NCBI GenBank assembly: GCA_021030915.1
Contig: JAGEMR010000011.1
Span: 124,001 to 188,000 of the forward strand
Length of the DNA stretch: 64,000 nucleotides
Direction of reading: 5' to 3'
Source of the DNA: Astrothelium macrocarpum
Taxonomy: Eukaryota > Ascomycota > Dothideomycetes > Trypetheliales > Trypetheliaceae
Part shown: piece by piece, positions 21,120-32,143 of the stretch
How positions within the stretch are numbered: the stretch's first letter is position 1
Layout of the letters: every line of letters begins with the position of its first letter
Notes under the pieces: generated by a model
Told to the model about the DNA's origin: nothing
Seen by the model: the letters and a program-made list of their open reading frames with translations, nothing else
Database searches by the model: none
Translations under genes and position numbers: made by a program

Positions 21120-22667
21120 CTATGAACTCCACTCCAGAACGTCCATGCAGTCTTCATAGCCTCCTGAACCTGCTCGATAAATTCGATATTTGATAATACC
21201 TTTCCTTCCAGGCGCAAAAGTTCCTCCTACGGATTCAGCAACTACGTTAGGGTTTTCCTTGATCGAATTCATCCGTTCTGCTGATTGTGCCGCTAATCGA
21301 CTATCCCAGAGCCCTTCCCGTCTATTGCATGCCTTTAATAAAGACAAGGCTTTTGTGCGTATAGCATTGCCACAATTTGTGATGCTGAGCTCACAAAGGA
21401 CGGGAACAATGCCCATTGATAAGGAATATTGTGGTAGAGCTTTTCCGTTCTTAGACCTCGCGGTAATCGTGGATGTGTATTGATCGTAGATGAATTCTTC
21501 AATGATTCCGAGTGCTGCCCAAAAGTCTGGGAGAAATTTCTGATAAACGAAATCGTCGTCCCACATAGCAAGTCTCTCTAGAAAGGGTCTGAGAGAAGTT
21601 CTGTAAACCGAGAGCACTAAAAGGGTGGAGCGGTTTGTACGTGACAAGTTTTCAGCGGTCGTCTTGAATAGCGAGTCGACAGCTGCTTCCCACGTTTTGA
21701 CTCGATCCCTGAGTCGTTGGATATCTTGCTGTAGTTCCGCCAACTTTCTGAAAGCCGAGTCAGGATCGGAAAGAAGGAAGTAGTATCTACTACCTAACCC
21801 GAATATATCTTTGGAAAGAATCTCTAATGCCATCAACGCAGTATCACATGAGGCAAAATGATTTGGAACAGTCGTTTCGTAATCAGACAAACTGGGAAGT
21901 AATGGCCCAACCGAGGACGAGCTCAACGTCCTTATTTGAGTCTCCATGATCATAAAGAATCGCATTAACGTTCTTCGATAGACGATGGGCTTCTTCACAC
22001 TTCTTCTACACGACTGTTCCTCACCAATTATTTCCATGCCTGACTTGACATGATTCATGGCAGCATGATAGTGCCCCTGTAGACTCTCTAGGATTGTGAA
22101 CAAAAGACATGTGACCAACACGAGGCTGAGGGCATGGTCTTGTGAGGAGTCCAGATCCGCCAACTCTTTCATAGCTTTGCCATAATGATGGAACATAAAA
22201 CCTTGTTGTTCCAGGTGTCTATCAACGTCGGTGGAGAAGTGTTCATGCATACTGCTGAGTGCTAGCAGTGCGTGCTTGACGGAGGCACTGTGTCTGGCCA
22301 GTTGGATTACGTCCTTGGACCAGAAATCAGGTTCGAAATCACTTGATAGAGCGGTTACCGCGCGATTGAAGAAATATTCTAAAGATCGTCGTTCTAAAGC
22401 GCCGAGTTCTGAGAATTCCAATGGCAGGGATTGTGGAGTATAGACGACATTAACAATCTTCCTAGCCGGGACAAATTGTCTCATATATCCTCGGCAAATT
22501 CTACCCGCGTTTAGACACCGTTTACAATTTGGTTTGGTCTCGTCGCATTTGATGTGACGAGTCCTGCAGTCGATCAGTCTAATGTCCTTTTTAAGATAGG
22601 GCAAGAAGAATAATTACTTGCACGTAAGACACCCAGTTCGGACTTTTGATCCGCAGGTACGAATCAT
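21120..22667 (-). CDS. Zn2Cys6 transcription factor with Fungal_trans_2-type domain
   Basis: Exons 22667-22618 and 22563-21120 join over a 54-bp intron inside the zinc cluster; the split is why the long open frame alone seems to lack its first cysteines. The joined protein has 497 residues and starts M-I-R-T, followed by GCLTCKTRHIKCDETKPNC, KRCLNAGRIC and RGY, a complete C6 cluster at the very N-terminus. The body shows VKHALLALSSMHEHF, then LSLVLVTCLLFTILESLQGHY and HVKSGMEII, the usual order in Fungal_trans_2 (DUF3468) regulators. An in-frame TAG just upstream fixes the start. No target can be read from the sequence. It lies upstream of the hydrolase and lipoxygenase genes and could regulate either, but lone regulators of this class are common. 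Confidence 0.87.
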
Positions 22668-23905
22668 GATCAGCGTCCACAAAAGCGGCTAGACTACTGT
22701 ACGGCCGGATCGTAGTAGATGCGTTTGTGGATATTTGACCAAGCATATGCGTCTCCAAGAGTCCGGGGTGATTTTTGGGGACAAGAGCACCAAACTAGTG
22801 AGATGCAGCGCGCAAACGAAACTTCAATATTTAGGACCAAAGAGACATGTTGTATTAGGACTTTGACTTGGTATGCAAGCGTTCTTTGGATGCTAGTATA
22901 ATTCTTTTGACTTGCACCAGAGTTGGGGACTGCGACGAGTTATAAGATACGGCTATTCATAGATGAAAGGCATGACATGGGGTATCGAAGACAAAAATCT
23001 TCGAGGAAACCATATTGATCTGAAGAGATTGACCTAGGAGCAAGACCCCAAGTCCCGCCCGTTGGGGCTGAGAGACATTACTGTCGTCCTGACAGTCTTA
23101 CATCCGACAAATAACTTCGTCCGAGAGCGAGATGAGCTGGAGAACTGGCCAAAGCGTTTTGTCGCTTACGTACACCACTATGTGCGCACTGCCGATCTTG
23201 TCTGGCTTTCAACACCCAAAGAAGCGGAAAGATCTGCAAGCACCATACCAAAATCAGCATGGGCTATTACTTTTGATGGATGAACCAAGTTCGATACTGT
23301 GAATTTAATCTTGCTTCTATAGGGTTGCTTTCGACTCTTAAGATTGCTCTATCCTGACCGGACTGTTGCAATCATCGGCGTTATCCATCAACCGTACGCA
23401 GCTCGGGTACTAAAATTCCAGCCCCTGCTGCAAGTACCTAGGTACAAGGGGTGAAGGCTGACGACGTCGTAAAGTCTAACGTGATTAGGACAGCATAGAT
23501 ACTGGGTCAGCCACGAAAACTGTACGTGCTCCACATTGATGCCGCTACTCAATGATATCTAAATTCCGGCTCGGAAGAGCTCATCCTGCGCCCAATGAAG
23601 GAGTTTAGCTGGTGAGTGAGCTGAAGGGACGTGATACTTAATTTATTATGCCGGATCTTGCTTGTTGGCTGTGCTTTAGTCCAAGCACGTCTCTGCACAG
23701 ACAGAAAGAGAAAAAGATTTATATAAAAAGGCCTGGAAACGACTGTTCCATGCTTACTCTCCGCATCTCAATAGTCGCTGTACTCGTCAGGACTTGTGGT
23801 TTGTTTAAAATTTTCGCTTTAGAACTTTACGTCGATTTGGACCAGCTCACAACGAGTCTGTCTTGGAGATTCTCATACACATTTGCTCACATCAATCGAT
23901 TCAAA
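22668..23905. other. 1.2-kb divergent intergenic region
   Basis: Lies between the regulator (minus) and the hydrolase (plus), so it holds both promoters. TATATAAAAAG at about 23,719-23,729 is a possible TATA box some 180 bp before the hydrolase ATG. Short open frames near 23.06-23.28 kb show no motif. Confidence 0.5.
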
Positions 23906-25828
23906 ATGAATCCCTTCTCTCAATTATCGATTTTTCCCATTTTCTCTTACGCTTTTATCGCAATGGCAAGTGTCAACGAGCATGCTTGTCCGTTGTTAGG
24001 GCCTGTTTTTCCAACTTCTCACACAATCAATACGTCTGCTTTTCAGGACCATGCAAAGAAATTTACGGGAGATCTGGAACAGGCCCTCTCGGTCGGACAA
24101 AACTCTTACGGACCATGGGACAACGCGACGACTTCTTTTTCAATCTCCGTGTGGTCCTCTACATCGAATGAATCACTTTACGAGTATCATTATGATGGAT
24201 CACAACTTCAGGAAGCCGTCTACTCGGGGACCCTCAACAACGACACAATGTACCGTATTGGTAGCGTTTCAAAGTTGTGGACAGTGTACGCATATCTTGC
24301 AGCTGTGGGAGACAAGTATCTTGATGAACCAGTCACCAAATTCGTCCCAGAGCTTGCACAGATCGACAAAGAGACGGCTCGCAACAGTTCTGCAAACCCG
24401 ATTGACAATTATCACTGGTCAGACATCACCTTGCGCTCTATTGCTGCTCAATTGAGTGGTGTAATCCGCGACTGTACGTACCTTCAATCCTTAGTGGTAA
24501 TTCAAGAAGAGGCAAAGCATGATATGCTTTGTTATCTGGTCTAACTCTCACGATGAAGCCGTTCAAGCAGACGCTGATTATTTTTTGCAGATGGACTCGG
24601 CGATTGGGCGGCTGGGACAGCATCAAACGATAGCAGCTTGTTCCAAGCCTGGGGTCTTCCTCCCCTGAACGCTATTCAACGCCCTATTTGTGCTCCACTG
24701 ACTGCAGGCGCATCACCATGCACTCGCAGCCAATTCTTCCAAGGCCTCGCAGGAGTCCATCCGGTTTTTACACCGTACAATATCCCCGCATATAGCAATG
24801 CTCACTATGCCCTCTTCGCCTTTGCTCTGGAAAAGATCCTTGACAACACGCCCTTTTCAAACATCGTACAGAACACTCTATTTGACCCATTGGGTCTGAA
24901 CCGCACATTCTACAGCCTTCCCAGCAATTCTACTGTACCACAGAATGCGATGATTCCCTTTAACTTGACATACTCTGGCTTTTTCTTGGATGATACTATT
25001 GAAGATCCGGCAGGAAGCTATTATTCCACTATCAAAGACATGAATGTACTTGGCCGAAGCATTCTACGCTCGACTTTACTTCCAAAACCCCTGACAAACC
25101 ACTGGCTCAAGCCGTTGACATTTACTTCCGACCCTAATGGAGCAGTTGGTATGCCCTACGAGATCTTTCGCCTTGAGGTTCCAGTGACACAGAATTCATC
25201 TGCTACGCGAATGGTGGATCTGTACACCAAAGCAGGGGATGTTGGGGCGTACAGTAGCTTTATCGGGATCGATCCTGATCACGGAATGGGATACACTATA
25301 CTCGTTGCCGGTGAAAATGCGGGAACGGAACGTCTTTTGCTTGCAGAAATATTGAAAGATACATTTGTTCCCGCATTCGAATTTTTGGCCGCTAATGCTG
25401 CGGATCACGCCTACGCTGGCACGTACAATGACTACTCTACCAACAGTAGCATAACCGTTTCCACAGTAGCTAATCGGCCCGGTCTTCGTATCGAAACATG
25501 GACTTCAAGAGGCGTAGACATGGTGGACGGGGTTATAAACGCTATCAACAGCTATAGTCCAAAAAATATATCTGAGCTGGGACTTCAATCGACTGGACTC
25601 GTCGATAAAGCAACTGGAAGAGTAGGATTTCGTTTGATAGCGGAGGATAGGGCACTACTCGATGGTACGCTTTGGGCATGCTTCACCTGGGCAAATGTGG
25701 ACTCAGCACAATATGGTGGAATTGGCATTGATGAGTTCGTATTTGAGCTTGGTGAAGACGGAATTGCAAAAACTGTGGAGCCAAGAGCATTTAGGAGTAA
25801 GTTGACAAAGAAAAAGGCGCTTTCCTAG
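23906..25828 (+). CDS. Secreted beta-lactamase-fold serine hydrolase (class C / LACTB-like)
   Basis: Exons 23906-24473 and 24591-25828 with a 117-bp intron give 601 residues. The N-terminus has a hydrophobic signal-peptide-like stretch (LSIFPIFSYAFIAMASV), and many N-glycosylation sequons follow, as expected for secretion. The nucleophile motif SxxK is at Ser120-Lys123 (RIGSVSKLW), and the Y-x-N motif is at Tyr257 (IPAYSNAHYALF). The intron falls in the conserved SGVIRDYGLGDWA and is restored exactly on splicing. The C-terminal 150 residues form the beta-rich extension seen in many fungal members. Such enzymes act as esterases, lactonases or amide hydrolases, some in secondary-metabolite clusters; the substrate here is unknown. 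It converges on the lipoxygenase gene. Confidence 0.87.
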
Positions 25829-26349
25829 GTTATTTAGCTTGGTCTGTCTTTGGTAGCTTCTAAAGAATCTCCCGCTACCTTTATTTCTGGGGAAGGATCG
25901 ATCTACAATGTAAATCCGTGGCAGAGAGCACGATCTTGCTACTCAAATCGACCCAAGCTTTCTTTGTCGCACCAAATTGCAAAGCCAAAGCCATCATTTT
26001 GTATAAAAAGGGATGTTGACCCTGTCCAGGGAGAACATTCAGATCGTATAGCCCTTTTGTGGTAAGGTCCTCTGCTGCAAATGCACATCGTAGGAAAGCC
26101 AGTGAGTTAAGGTTGTATGAGAGCAGAGGAGGAGGCCTTGCTTGTTATATGGTTGAGATAAATATCTATTAAACTATAAGGCACGCACTATGCGCATACT
26201 TGGCTTCGCCTCTGGCGAGCCAACACCAAACCAAAAATTCAAATCATCTGGATATCATACAAAACGCTTTTGAAATTCTCAGCAAATTGATCATTACCAT
26301 TAGTCGGCCAAACAACTTGCCAGCAAAGTCGCGGCCAAATCTGCAAAGC
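25829..26349. other. Convergent intergenic region, no gene recognised
   Basis: 521 bp between two genes that point at each other; presumably both 3' untranslated regions and terminators. No motif seen. Confidence 0.5.
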
Positions 26350-28239
26350 CTAGACACTCAAGAAGAAGGGAATTTGTGCAGGGTCCATTCCTTTCCACAC
26401 GAAGGGCATACCTTGACAGAGACCCTGCTCGTCGAATGCCTTCTGATTAATCTCGTTACTAATCCTGCGCATCTCCATCATGAAGCGCTCATTCGCAAAT
26501 GCAACATCTTCTCGACCGCGCTCGTACAGCAACCTGTGATCGAACATGTGAAGCAATGTCTCGTTCTTCTGCGCAGCTTGCGGCCTGTTGAAGCGAGCCA
26601 GCAGTGCTATTTGCTCAACGGCCTTTCTTTCGTTCGGGAGAAAGGGAAGGATACTCTCCACGCCTTTCTTTACCGGAGGCCGAGAGTAGAGAGCTGCCGG
26701 ATGCAATGGCAGAACCCCGGATGTAGCCACTGGACCCCCGCTGTTCAGGACATGGTGGGAAACCCCACAAAGCCAGGCAACGTGCGTTAATATGTCCACA
26801 AGGGTGTCAGCGCTCTGGATTGGTGCATCAGGGAAGTCAAGGACCATCGCTGGGCCAGTGGCCTCCTCCATCCAGGCTTGAAGTTCATTATCCCACGCAA
26901 GCATCATGTCCTGCTCGTAGTACGTGTGCACGTAGGACTCCACATACTGGCGGATGACCGAGATGATCCGCTTTCCATCCTCGTGAAAAGGAAAGGATGA
27001 GAGCTCGGGACCATAAGTGCTGTTGATGAGACCGCGCCGTTGCAGATCAGTTTCAAAATAATTTGATCGGAAAAGCCCTGCAACCGTAGGGTAGAATCGT
27101 GTGGCGAATTCGCGAACGCCCTTGTTGGTAATTGCGAAGGTTTGGTCGAAGAAGCCTCCTTCGTTGAAGAGGACCGTCTCACCCACAGGTCTGATCGCAT
27201 ATGCTTGATGCATCAACCGATCCAGCAGCGCAAGTATAGGGTGGTGAGTGCTCATGGTCCGGAGCGCAGCCTGATGCACAATCTCGGCCACAGCATGGGA
27301 GTTGGCAAGATGGAAGATCTGGCCATGGAAAAGGTCATTCTGATTGAACATGGCCTTTGCAAGAAGCCAGTCGTTCTCTTCGTCCAGAGGCGTGTAGATC
27401 AAATCAGCATCAACATTGGTCTTGATGGCTAGTGGTAATAAGTGGTCGGATTCGGCCTGTAGAAAGAAATATGCCTCGCATCCGGCCACGTATTTGCCAG
27501 GACTGACTTGATAATCTTTTTGATAGCTATGATCGACGTGGAATAGTCGCCCAGCTCGGTGAAGAGTTGATAGTCCTGTTCCAGTGATGGCTTCAACTAC
27601 CTCCCGGTCAAGGTCAAACGGAAGCAAATCCGTGGTTGGATGGAGCCGCCGGAGAGTGTAAGGGTTGATAGACAGTCTCTCCATGGCGAAGAGAAGATCC
27701 GAAGTGAAGTTGCTGACCTCACCTCGAGCGACGCCATCGGGAACAGAGCCCGCCCATTGACCTTGGTAAAGAATTCCATAGTCTGAAAGGTTTCTGATGC
27801 CTCCGGCCTGCGACAGATGAGATTGATGCATGAATACGAATTGGGGGAGATGTTGACATACCTGCGTGATGGCCATCATTGCAGCCTCAGCTTCCTCGTT
27901 GACAGTGTTCGTCAGCCATGCGGCATCGTTGTACCACTGATCTGAATGCTGGTGGGCCATTGCATCTCCTAGAACACCTGAGGGAAAGTATGAGCTGTTC
28001 CCCAGAAGTGATGGTCCATAGAGGATACCACGCCGCTTCTCGTCTATTTCTTGTTTTCTTGAAAGAGCAGCAGGATCTTCATACGGCAAGGTGAGCTTGT
28101 GCGGAATTTGTGGTACAACCGGTAAATAGGGACCAAGCCATGTTTGCACATGGAATTTCGGCGCCAGCGCTTGCAAGTCAATCGTCGGTAGGGACAGGAC
28201 GGGTGCAACGACCCCAAGGACTAGAGCCACCAGGGCCAT
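26350..28239 (-). CDS. Secreted manganese-type lipoxygenase
   Basis: Dioxygenates C18 polyunsaturated fatty acids (linoleate, linolenate) to hydroperoxides. It is one 629-residue exon, the size of fungal Mn-LOXs (about 600-620). Residues 1-16 form a signal peptide (MALVALVLGVVAPVLS). The catalytic domain has WLLAKAMFNQND, then the metal helix with His305 and His310 (H-x4-H) and AEIVHQAALRTMS, then SHHVLNSGG giving His495 and Asn499, and a C-terminal Val629 as the last metal ligand. Iron lipoxygenases usually end in Ile; Val with a signal peptide and no PLAT domain is the Mn-LOX pattern. Several NxS/T sequons fit secretion. It diverges from a cytochrome P450 over 581 bp, suggesting shared control. 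Metal identity is inferred from family features. Confidence 0.92.
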   Translation of the reverse strand: MALVALVLGVVAPVLSLPTIDLQALAPKFHVQTWLGPYLPVVPQIPHKLTLPYEDPAALSRKQEIDEKRRGILYGPSLLGNSSYFPSGVLGDAMAHQHSDQWYNDAAWLTNTVNEEAEAAMMAITQVCQHLPQFVFMHQSHLSQAGGIRNLSDYGILYQGQWAGSVPDGVARGEVSNFTSDLLFAMERLSINPYTLRRLHPTTDLLPFDLDREVVEAITGTGLSTLHRAGRLFHVDHSYQKDYQVSPGKYVAGCEAYFFLQAESDHLLPLAIKTNVDADLIYTPLDEENDWLLAKAMFNQNDLFHGQIFHLANSHAVAEIVHQAALRTMSTHHPILALLDRLMHQAYAIRPVGETVLFNEGGFFDQTFAITNKGVREFATRFYPTVAGLFRSNYFETDLQRRGLINSTYGPELSSFPFHEDGKRIISVIRQYVESYVHTYYEQDMMLAWDNELQAWMEEATGPAMVLDFPDAPIQSADTLVDILTHVAWLCGVSHHVLNSGGPVATSGVLPLHPAALYSRPPVKKGVESILPFLPNERKAVEQIALLARFNRPQAAQKNETLLHMFDHRLLYERGREDVAFANERFMMEMRRISNEINQKAFDEQGLCQGMPFVWKGMDPAQIPFFLSV

Positions 28240-28820
28240 GATATCGATGTAATATTGCTAGCAAAGAAGATTTGAGCACGAAAGGCAAAGAATGACTTGG
28301 GCGTCGCGTCTACATGATCAGATAGATATCCAAATTCACAGAGCGTTGTAGTTTCTTTTTATGGATTTGAGGCGCATGATTGTGTTTGGGACGTTATGTT
28401 TGGACCGCTCCTGTAGGATGACAATAGTTTCGTTACTTTTCCATGTGTCTCGTATTTGGGGGTTTGCAATTGTCTCAAACGTAAAGGATTCATGAGCACC
28501 GGCCCTGTTACCTGTGTGGTCTCGTGTAGACCGCTGTGCATACTCGTCCTATTGCCAAAGTACCCAGCAATTTATCGCCGTCCCTCAAGGGTTGCGATCT
28601 TCAAATCAACAACGCAGCGGTGCAACCTGAAACTCAGCTGAAGGATTCCTCATTAGCCCCCGATCTTCATCAAGAGCAATGCCGGAGATGAAGAGCAGAA
28701 TTACAAGAAGCCCATCGAGCACATACATCAGTCATAAAAAGTCCGACCAACTCCCACCTCAATGTGTAGTACTCACCGTTCTTGACAGTATTTACTCAAA
28801 CTTCACTTCTAAACTTCATC
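28240..28820. promoter_or_regulatory. Shared promoter region of lipoxygenase and P450
   Basis: 581 bp between divergent start codons, presumably driving both genes. No clear regulator half-site array was found by eye; short frames here look like noise. Confidence 0.5.
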
Positions 28821-30476
28821 ATGGCATCGATGAAAGCGCTGGAGCAGGCTCCTGGACTGTTGAGCAGTCTCGTCAGTCGCCTCAGTCCCGGCGTCGTTAG
28901 TGCTACAGTCGTATCCCTGGTAGGTTCTCCTCTCCAAGTATAATAAGACATCCATGTTAACAGACTCTGAAGCTTTCACTCTATGTCATTAGTAGTAGTC
29001 TCTACTACCTATACTTCCATCCTCTGTCCAAGTATCCAGGCCCAAAGCTATGGGCCGTCACTCGTATTCCTTATGCATTCTTCCTCCGAAAAGGTAGGCT
29101 GCCTCAGACAGTAAAGGCCCTGCATGATAAGTATGGAAAAATCATCCGTATCGCACCAGATGAGATTAGTTTCATCGAAGGAGCTGCATGGAAGGACATT
29201 TACATGCCCAAGCACGGCCATGGACCATTCGACAAGTGGGAGATCTGGTTGAACCGAGCGGTCAACGGAACTTACTCCATCCTTACTGCCCCTACTCTTC
29301 ATGAGCATGCTCGCATCAAGCGTCTTCTTCAGCATGGCTTCTCCGACAAGGCTCTTCGTGCTCAGGAGCCCATGTTCCAGGGGCACGTCGACATTCTCAT
29401 TACGCGCGTCCGAGAGGCCATCTCTTCTGGCGAAAAAAACTTGAACATGTTCAACTGGTATGCGTGGGCGACTTCCGATATCATGGGTGACCTGACATTT
29501 GGCGAGTCCTTCGGCTGTCTGACCGAAGGTAAAGATCACCGCTGGATCAGTATCCTGATCCATCAATTCACCGCAGTGATCAACGTCACCTGCATCCGCT
29601 TTTTTCCCCTTGCACAAAAACTGTTCCAATGGTACGTTCCATACTCGAACATCCTGGATCGACCTCGCGAGATCCACAAGTACGCCGTGGAGAAGGTCGA
29701 AAAACGCATGAGCAAAGATGTTGAGCGACCCGATTATGCGTATTATCTCCAACGCGAGAACAAGGATAACGACAAGATGTCACGTTCGGAGCTGGAAACC
29801 ACACTCTCTGCGTTGGTCGTGGCTGGAGGCGAGACTACCGCTGCGTTCCTCTCAGGCATCACGTTCTACATGGTTCAGCACCCTCAGGCTCTCCAAAAGA
29901 TTGAGAAAGAGGTACGCGACAGGTTCAAGACCGAGGACGAGATCAACGCAGCCGCTGTTTGGGAATTGCCTTACTTCGACGCTTGCGTCAAGGAAGGTCT
30001 CCGCCTCTGCCCTGCCGTGCCCTTTGGTCACCCCCGTGTCGTTCCCAAAGGCGGAGATCAGGTTCTTGGCCAACCGCTACCCGGCGGAGTAAGTAGTCGC
30101 TGCTTTACTTCTTTCATCCAACGCTAGCTGACCCACAACACTCTAGACCAAGCTAACTCTCATGGCCTATGCAACCTGCTACTCCGAGCGCAACTTCAAA
30201 GACGCCGAGTCTTTCATTCCCGAGCGATGGCTCGAGTGGAACGGCTACGACGACCAGTCCGCCTTCGAGCCTTTCTCGCTCGGTCCACGGAACTGCATCG
30301 GCAAAAACCTCGCGCTTGTTGAGCTGCGTATTATTCTCGCTCGCATGCTTTGGAACTTCAATCTGAGGCTGCCTGAGGGTAAGAAAGACATGGGCTGGAA
30401 GTGGGGCGACCAGAACATTTTCATGCTGTGGCAGTGCCAGCCAATGGTCGTGAAGGTTACTGATGCTAGGGCATAA
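28821..30476 (+). CDS. Cytochrome P450 monooxygenase, microsomal
   Basis: Exons 28821-28919, 28964-30088 and 30147-30476 (introns of 44 and 58 bp) give 517 residues. A membrane anchor (LKLSLYVISSSLYYLYF) is followed by the proline/glycine hinge HPLSKYPGPKLWA. Seen: the I-helix oxygen-activation motif AGGETT, the K-helix E-x-x-R in KEGLRLCP, the PERW element in ESFIPERWLEWNG, and the heme loop FSLGPRNCIGKNLA with axial Cys458. The anchor places it on the endoplasmic reticulum, facing the cytosol. The divergent lipoxygenase suggests a fatty-acid-derived substrate or hydroperoxide, but that enzyme is secreted, so a direct relay is not obvious. The CYP family cannot be fixed without a search. Confidence 0.93.
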
Positions 30477-31199
30477 CGCGAGAAGGAGGATTTGTAGGAT
30501 GTGCGCAAAAATTGGCGGCGCATAGAGGGGGTTGGGATCTACGCAGGGGCCCATCAAGAAAGGTCTATTCGCGCTAAGGCACTAGTAGGATGTACTAGCC
30601 TGTTTAAGGAAAAGAGTCAGATTCTGGAAATCCTGCTCTAGTTAATACCATTTCTTCTTAAGTTTCAGTTTGAGAAATCGCCCATTCGTGTTGTTACTAG
30701 CTGCTTAGCGCTGTAAATGCTTTTTGGCAGGGTCCTCTGTATGTACGCTGCTGGAATTTATGCTGCTAAATATAGGTCGAGGGATGGTATAATTGGTCGT
30801 GTTCGCGTTTGAAATCTTCCCACTCCCTCCATGACGCATAAACCGGGGCGTCGCAGCAGTACAGTAGACGGTAATTCCTTTTTCCACTTGACGAACGGGC
30901 CTTAAATCAACCCCCACCTTTCCGCTACTGACTGCTCCTCCTCCTACATGTTTGCTTTCCTTCCTTGAAGGATGGTTGGTAACTCCTGTTACCACTGTGA
31001 CACCTCACACATGAAGCGTCACGGGCTTAGAGGAGATTATTTCTGGTATTGGAAATAGCGGTGGTAGCTGGGGATGGGAATTGATAAGGAGCGCGCCTGT
31101 TAACCTCTTTTGTCTGTCGTAAAACAACGCTGCGGTGTCATAATAAATTTGAAGTCTTCACTCTTTTTTATTTTTAGTAAAAAAAGCTTTTCAGCGTGT
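30477..31199. other. Intergenic, no gene recognised
   Basis: 723 bp after the P450, ending in an A/T-rich run (31,160-31,190) just before the minisatellite. Nothing with coding character. Confidence 0.5.
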
Positions 31200-31455
31200 G
31201 AGTTTTGTAACGAACGAGTTTTCCATCAAGCGAGTTTCTCAACAAACGAGCTCCTCAATAAACAAAGCTCTCGATAGACAAGTTTTTCAATAAGCGAGCT
31301 GCTCAATGAACGATCCGTCTAGTGGGCGAACCGTTTACCAAGTGTGCGAGCTGTTTGAGCGAGCTGTCTAGTAAATGGACTGCTTAGTAAATGGGCTGCT
31401 CGATAAACGTATCTCTTAATAAACGAATCTCTCAAAAAGCGAGCCTTTCAATGGA
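31200..31455. repeat. 16-bp degenerate minisatellite, about 16 units
   Basis: Units resemble gagctgctcaataaac and follow each other at 16 bp almost without break: gagttttgtaacgaac, gagttttccatcaagc, gagtttctcaacaaac, gagctcctcaataaac and so on to about 31,455. Two units in the middle are 20 and 13 bp long (near 31,330-31,365). The 16-bp period is not a multiple of three, so it is not a coding repeat. Confidence 0.8.
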
Positions 31456-31482
31456 TCTATACTCCGTAAAAACTGATTGAAA

Positions 31483-31503
31483 AGCAGACTCAGTGAGTCT
31501 GCT
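31483..31503. repeat. Perfect 10-bp inverted repeat with 1-nt centre
   Basis: agcagactca, one g, then tgagtctgct. It lies 28 bp after the minisatellite. It could form a tight hairpin or mark an element end; no matching terminal repeat was found nearby. Confidence 0.6.
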
Positions 31504-31714
31504 GTGTTTCATTACAGACATAAGAAGTTAAGAGGTGCGCTCCCGACGGGGAGAGGTGCGCAATCCCCGCTGAGGATTCTGTCTTGGGGCCAGCTGACCG
31601 GGGGTGACTAAATGAAGCTAGGGGATGAACTAAAAGTTGGTAGAGGCCTAGGGGGTAAATAACTCCACACCTGCTATCTGCTCCAAGCACATACTGAATT
31701 CCTACTCAGCTACA

Positions 31715-31895
31715 GCCTAGCAGCAGCTGGATCTACGACGTCGGCCTCGACTGGACGGGCCCCACCATCTTCCGCCTCACCGGGCGGACTTCGGCTCGCA
31801 CAACCAACAGCATATCTGCGAGCCCCTCGACATTCACAGCGCGGAGTTTTCCTCCGTTACCCGGGAGGACTTGCGCGCGAGGTAAGTCGATGTTA
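31715..31895 (+). pseudogene. Short GC-rich relic of an unidentified coding sequence
   Basis: A GC-rich island stands out from its surroundings. One frame reads SSSWIYDVGLDWTGPTIFRL up to about 31,785. A different frame then continues ADFGSHNQQHICEPLD and SAEFSSVTREDLRAR and stops being coding-like at a GTAAGT near 31,882. The two pieces look like one exon broken by a frameshift and ending at an old splice donor. I cannot name the family, and it may be chance. Confidence 0.3.
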
Positions 31896-32143
31896 ATTCG
31901 CAAGATCCCCGAGGGCACGTGGAGTGCTGTTCTCGACAGCGACGCGGACATGAGTAAATCGAGTAGACAACTGGCGCAATAGCAGGACGCTACTTTTTTG
32001 GGACGGAAAGAGAGAGAACACATAGGGAAAGCATGATAGGGCACGGATACGTTTGTGATGAAGATATCAAAAGAAAGGTCTTGGTAAATTATATGTTCTA
32101 TGTTTTATGCGTACCTACTTAAATATACACTCATCTCTCAACC

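Noticed and set aside
23062..23283. 73-codon frame upstream of the hydrolase
   Set aside because: No homology recognised and it lies in the divergent promoter region.
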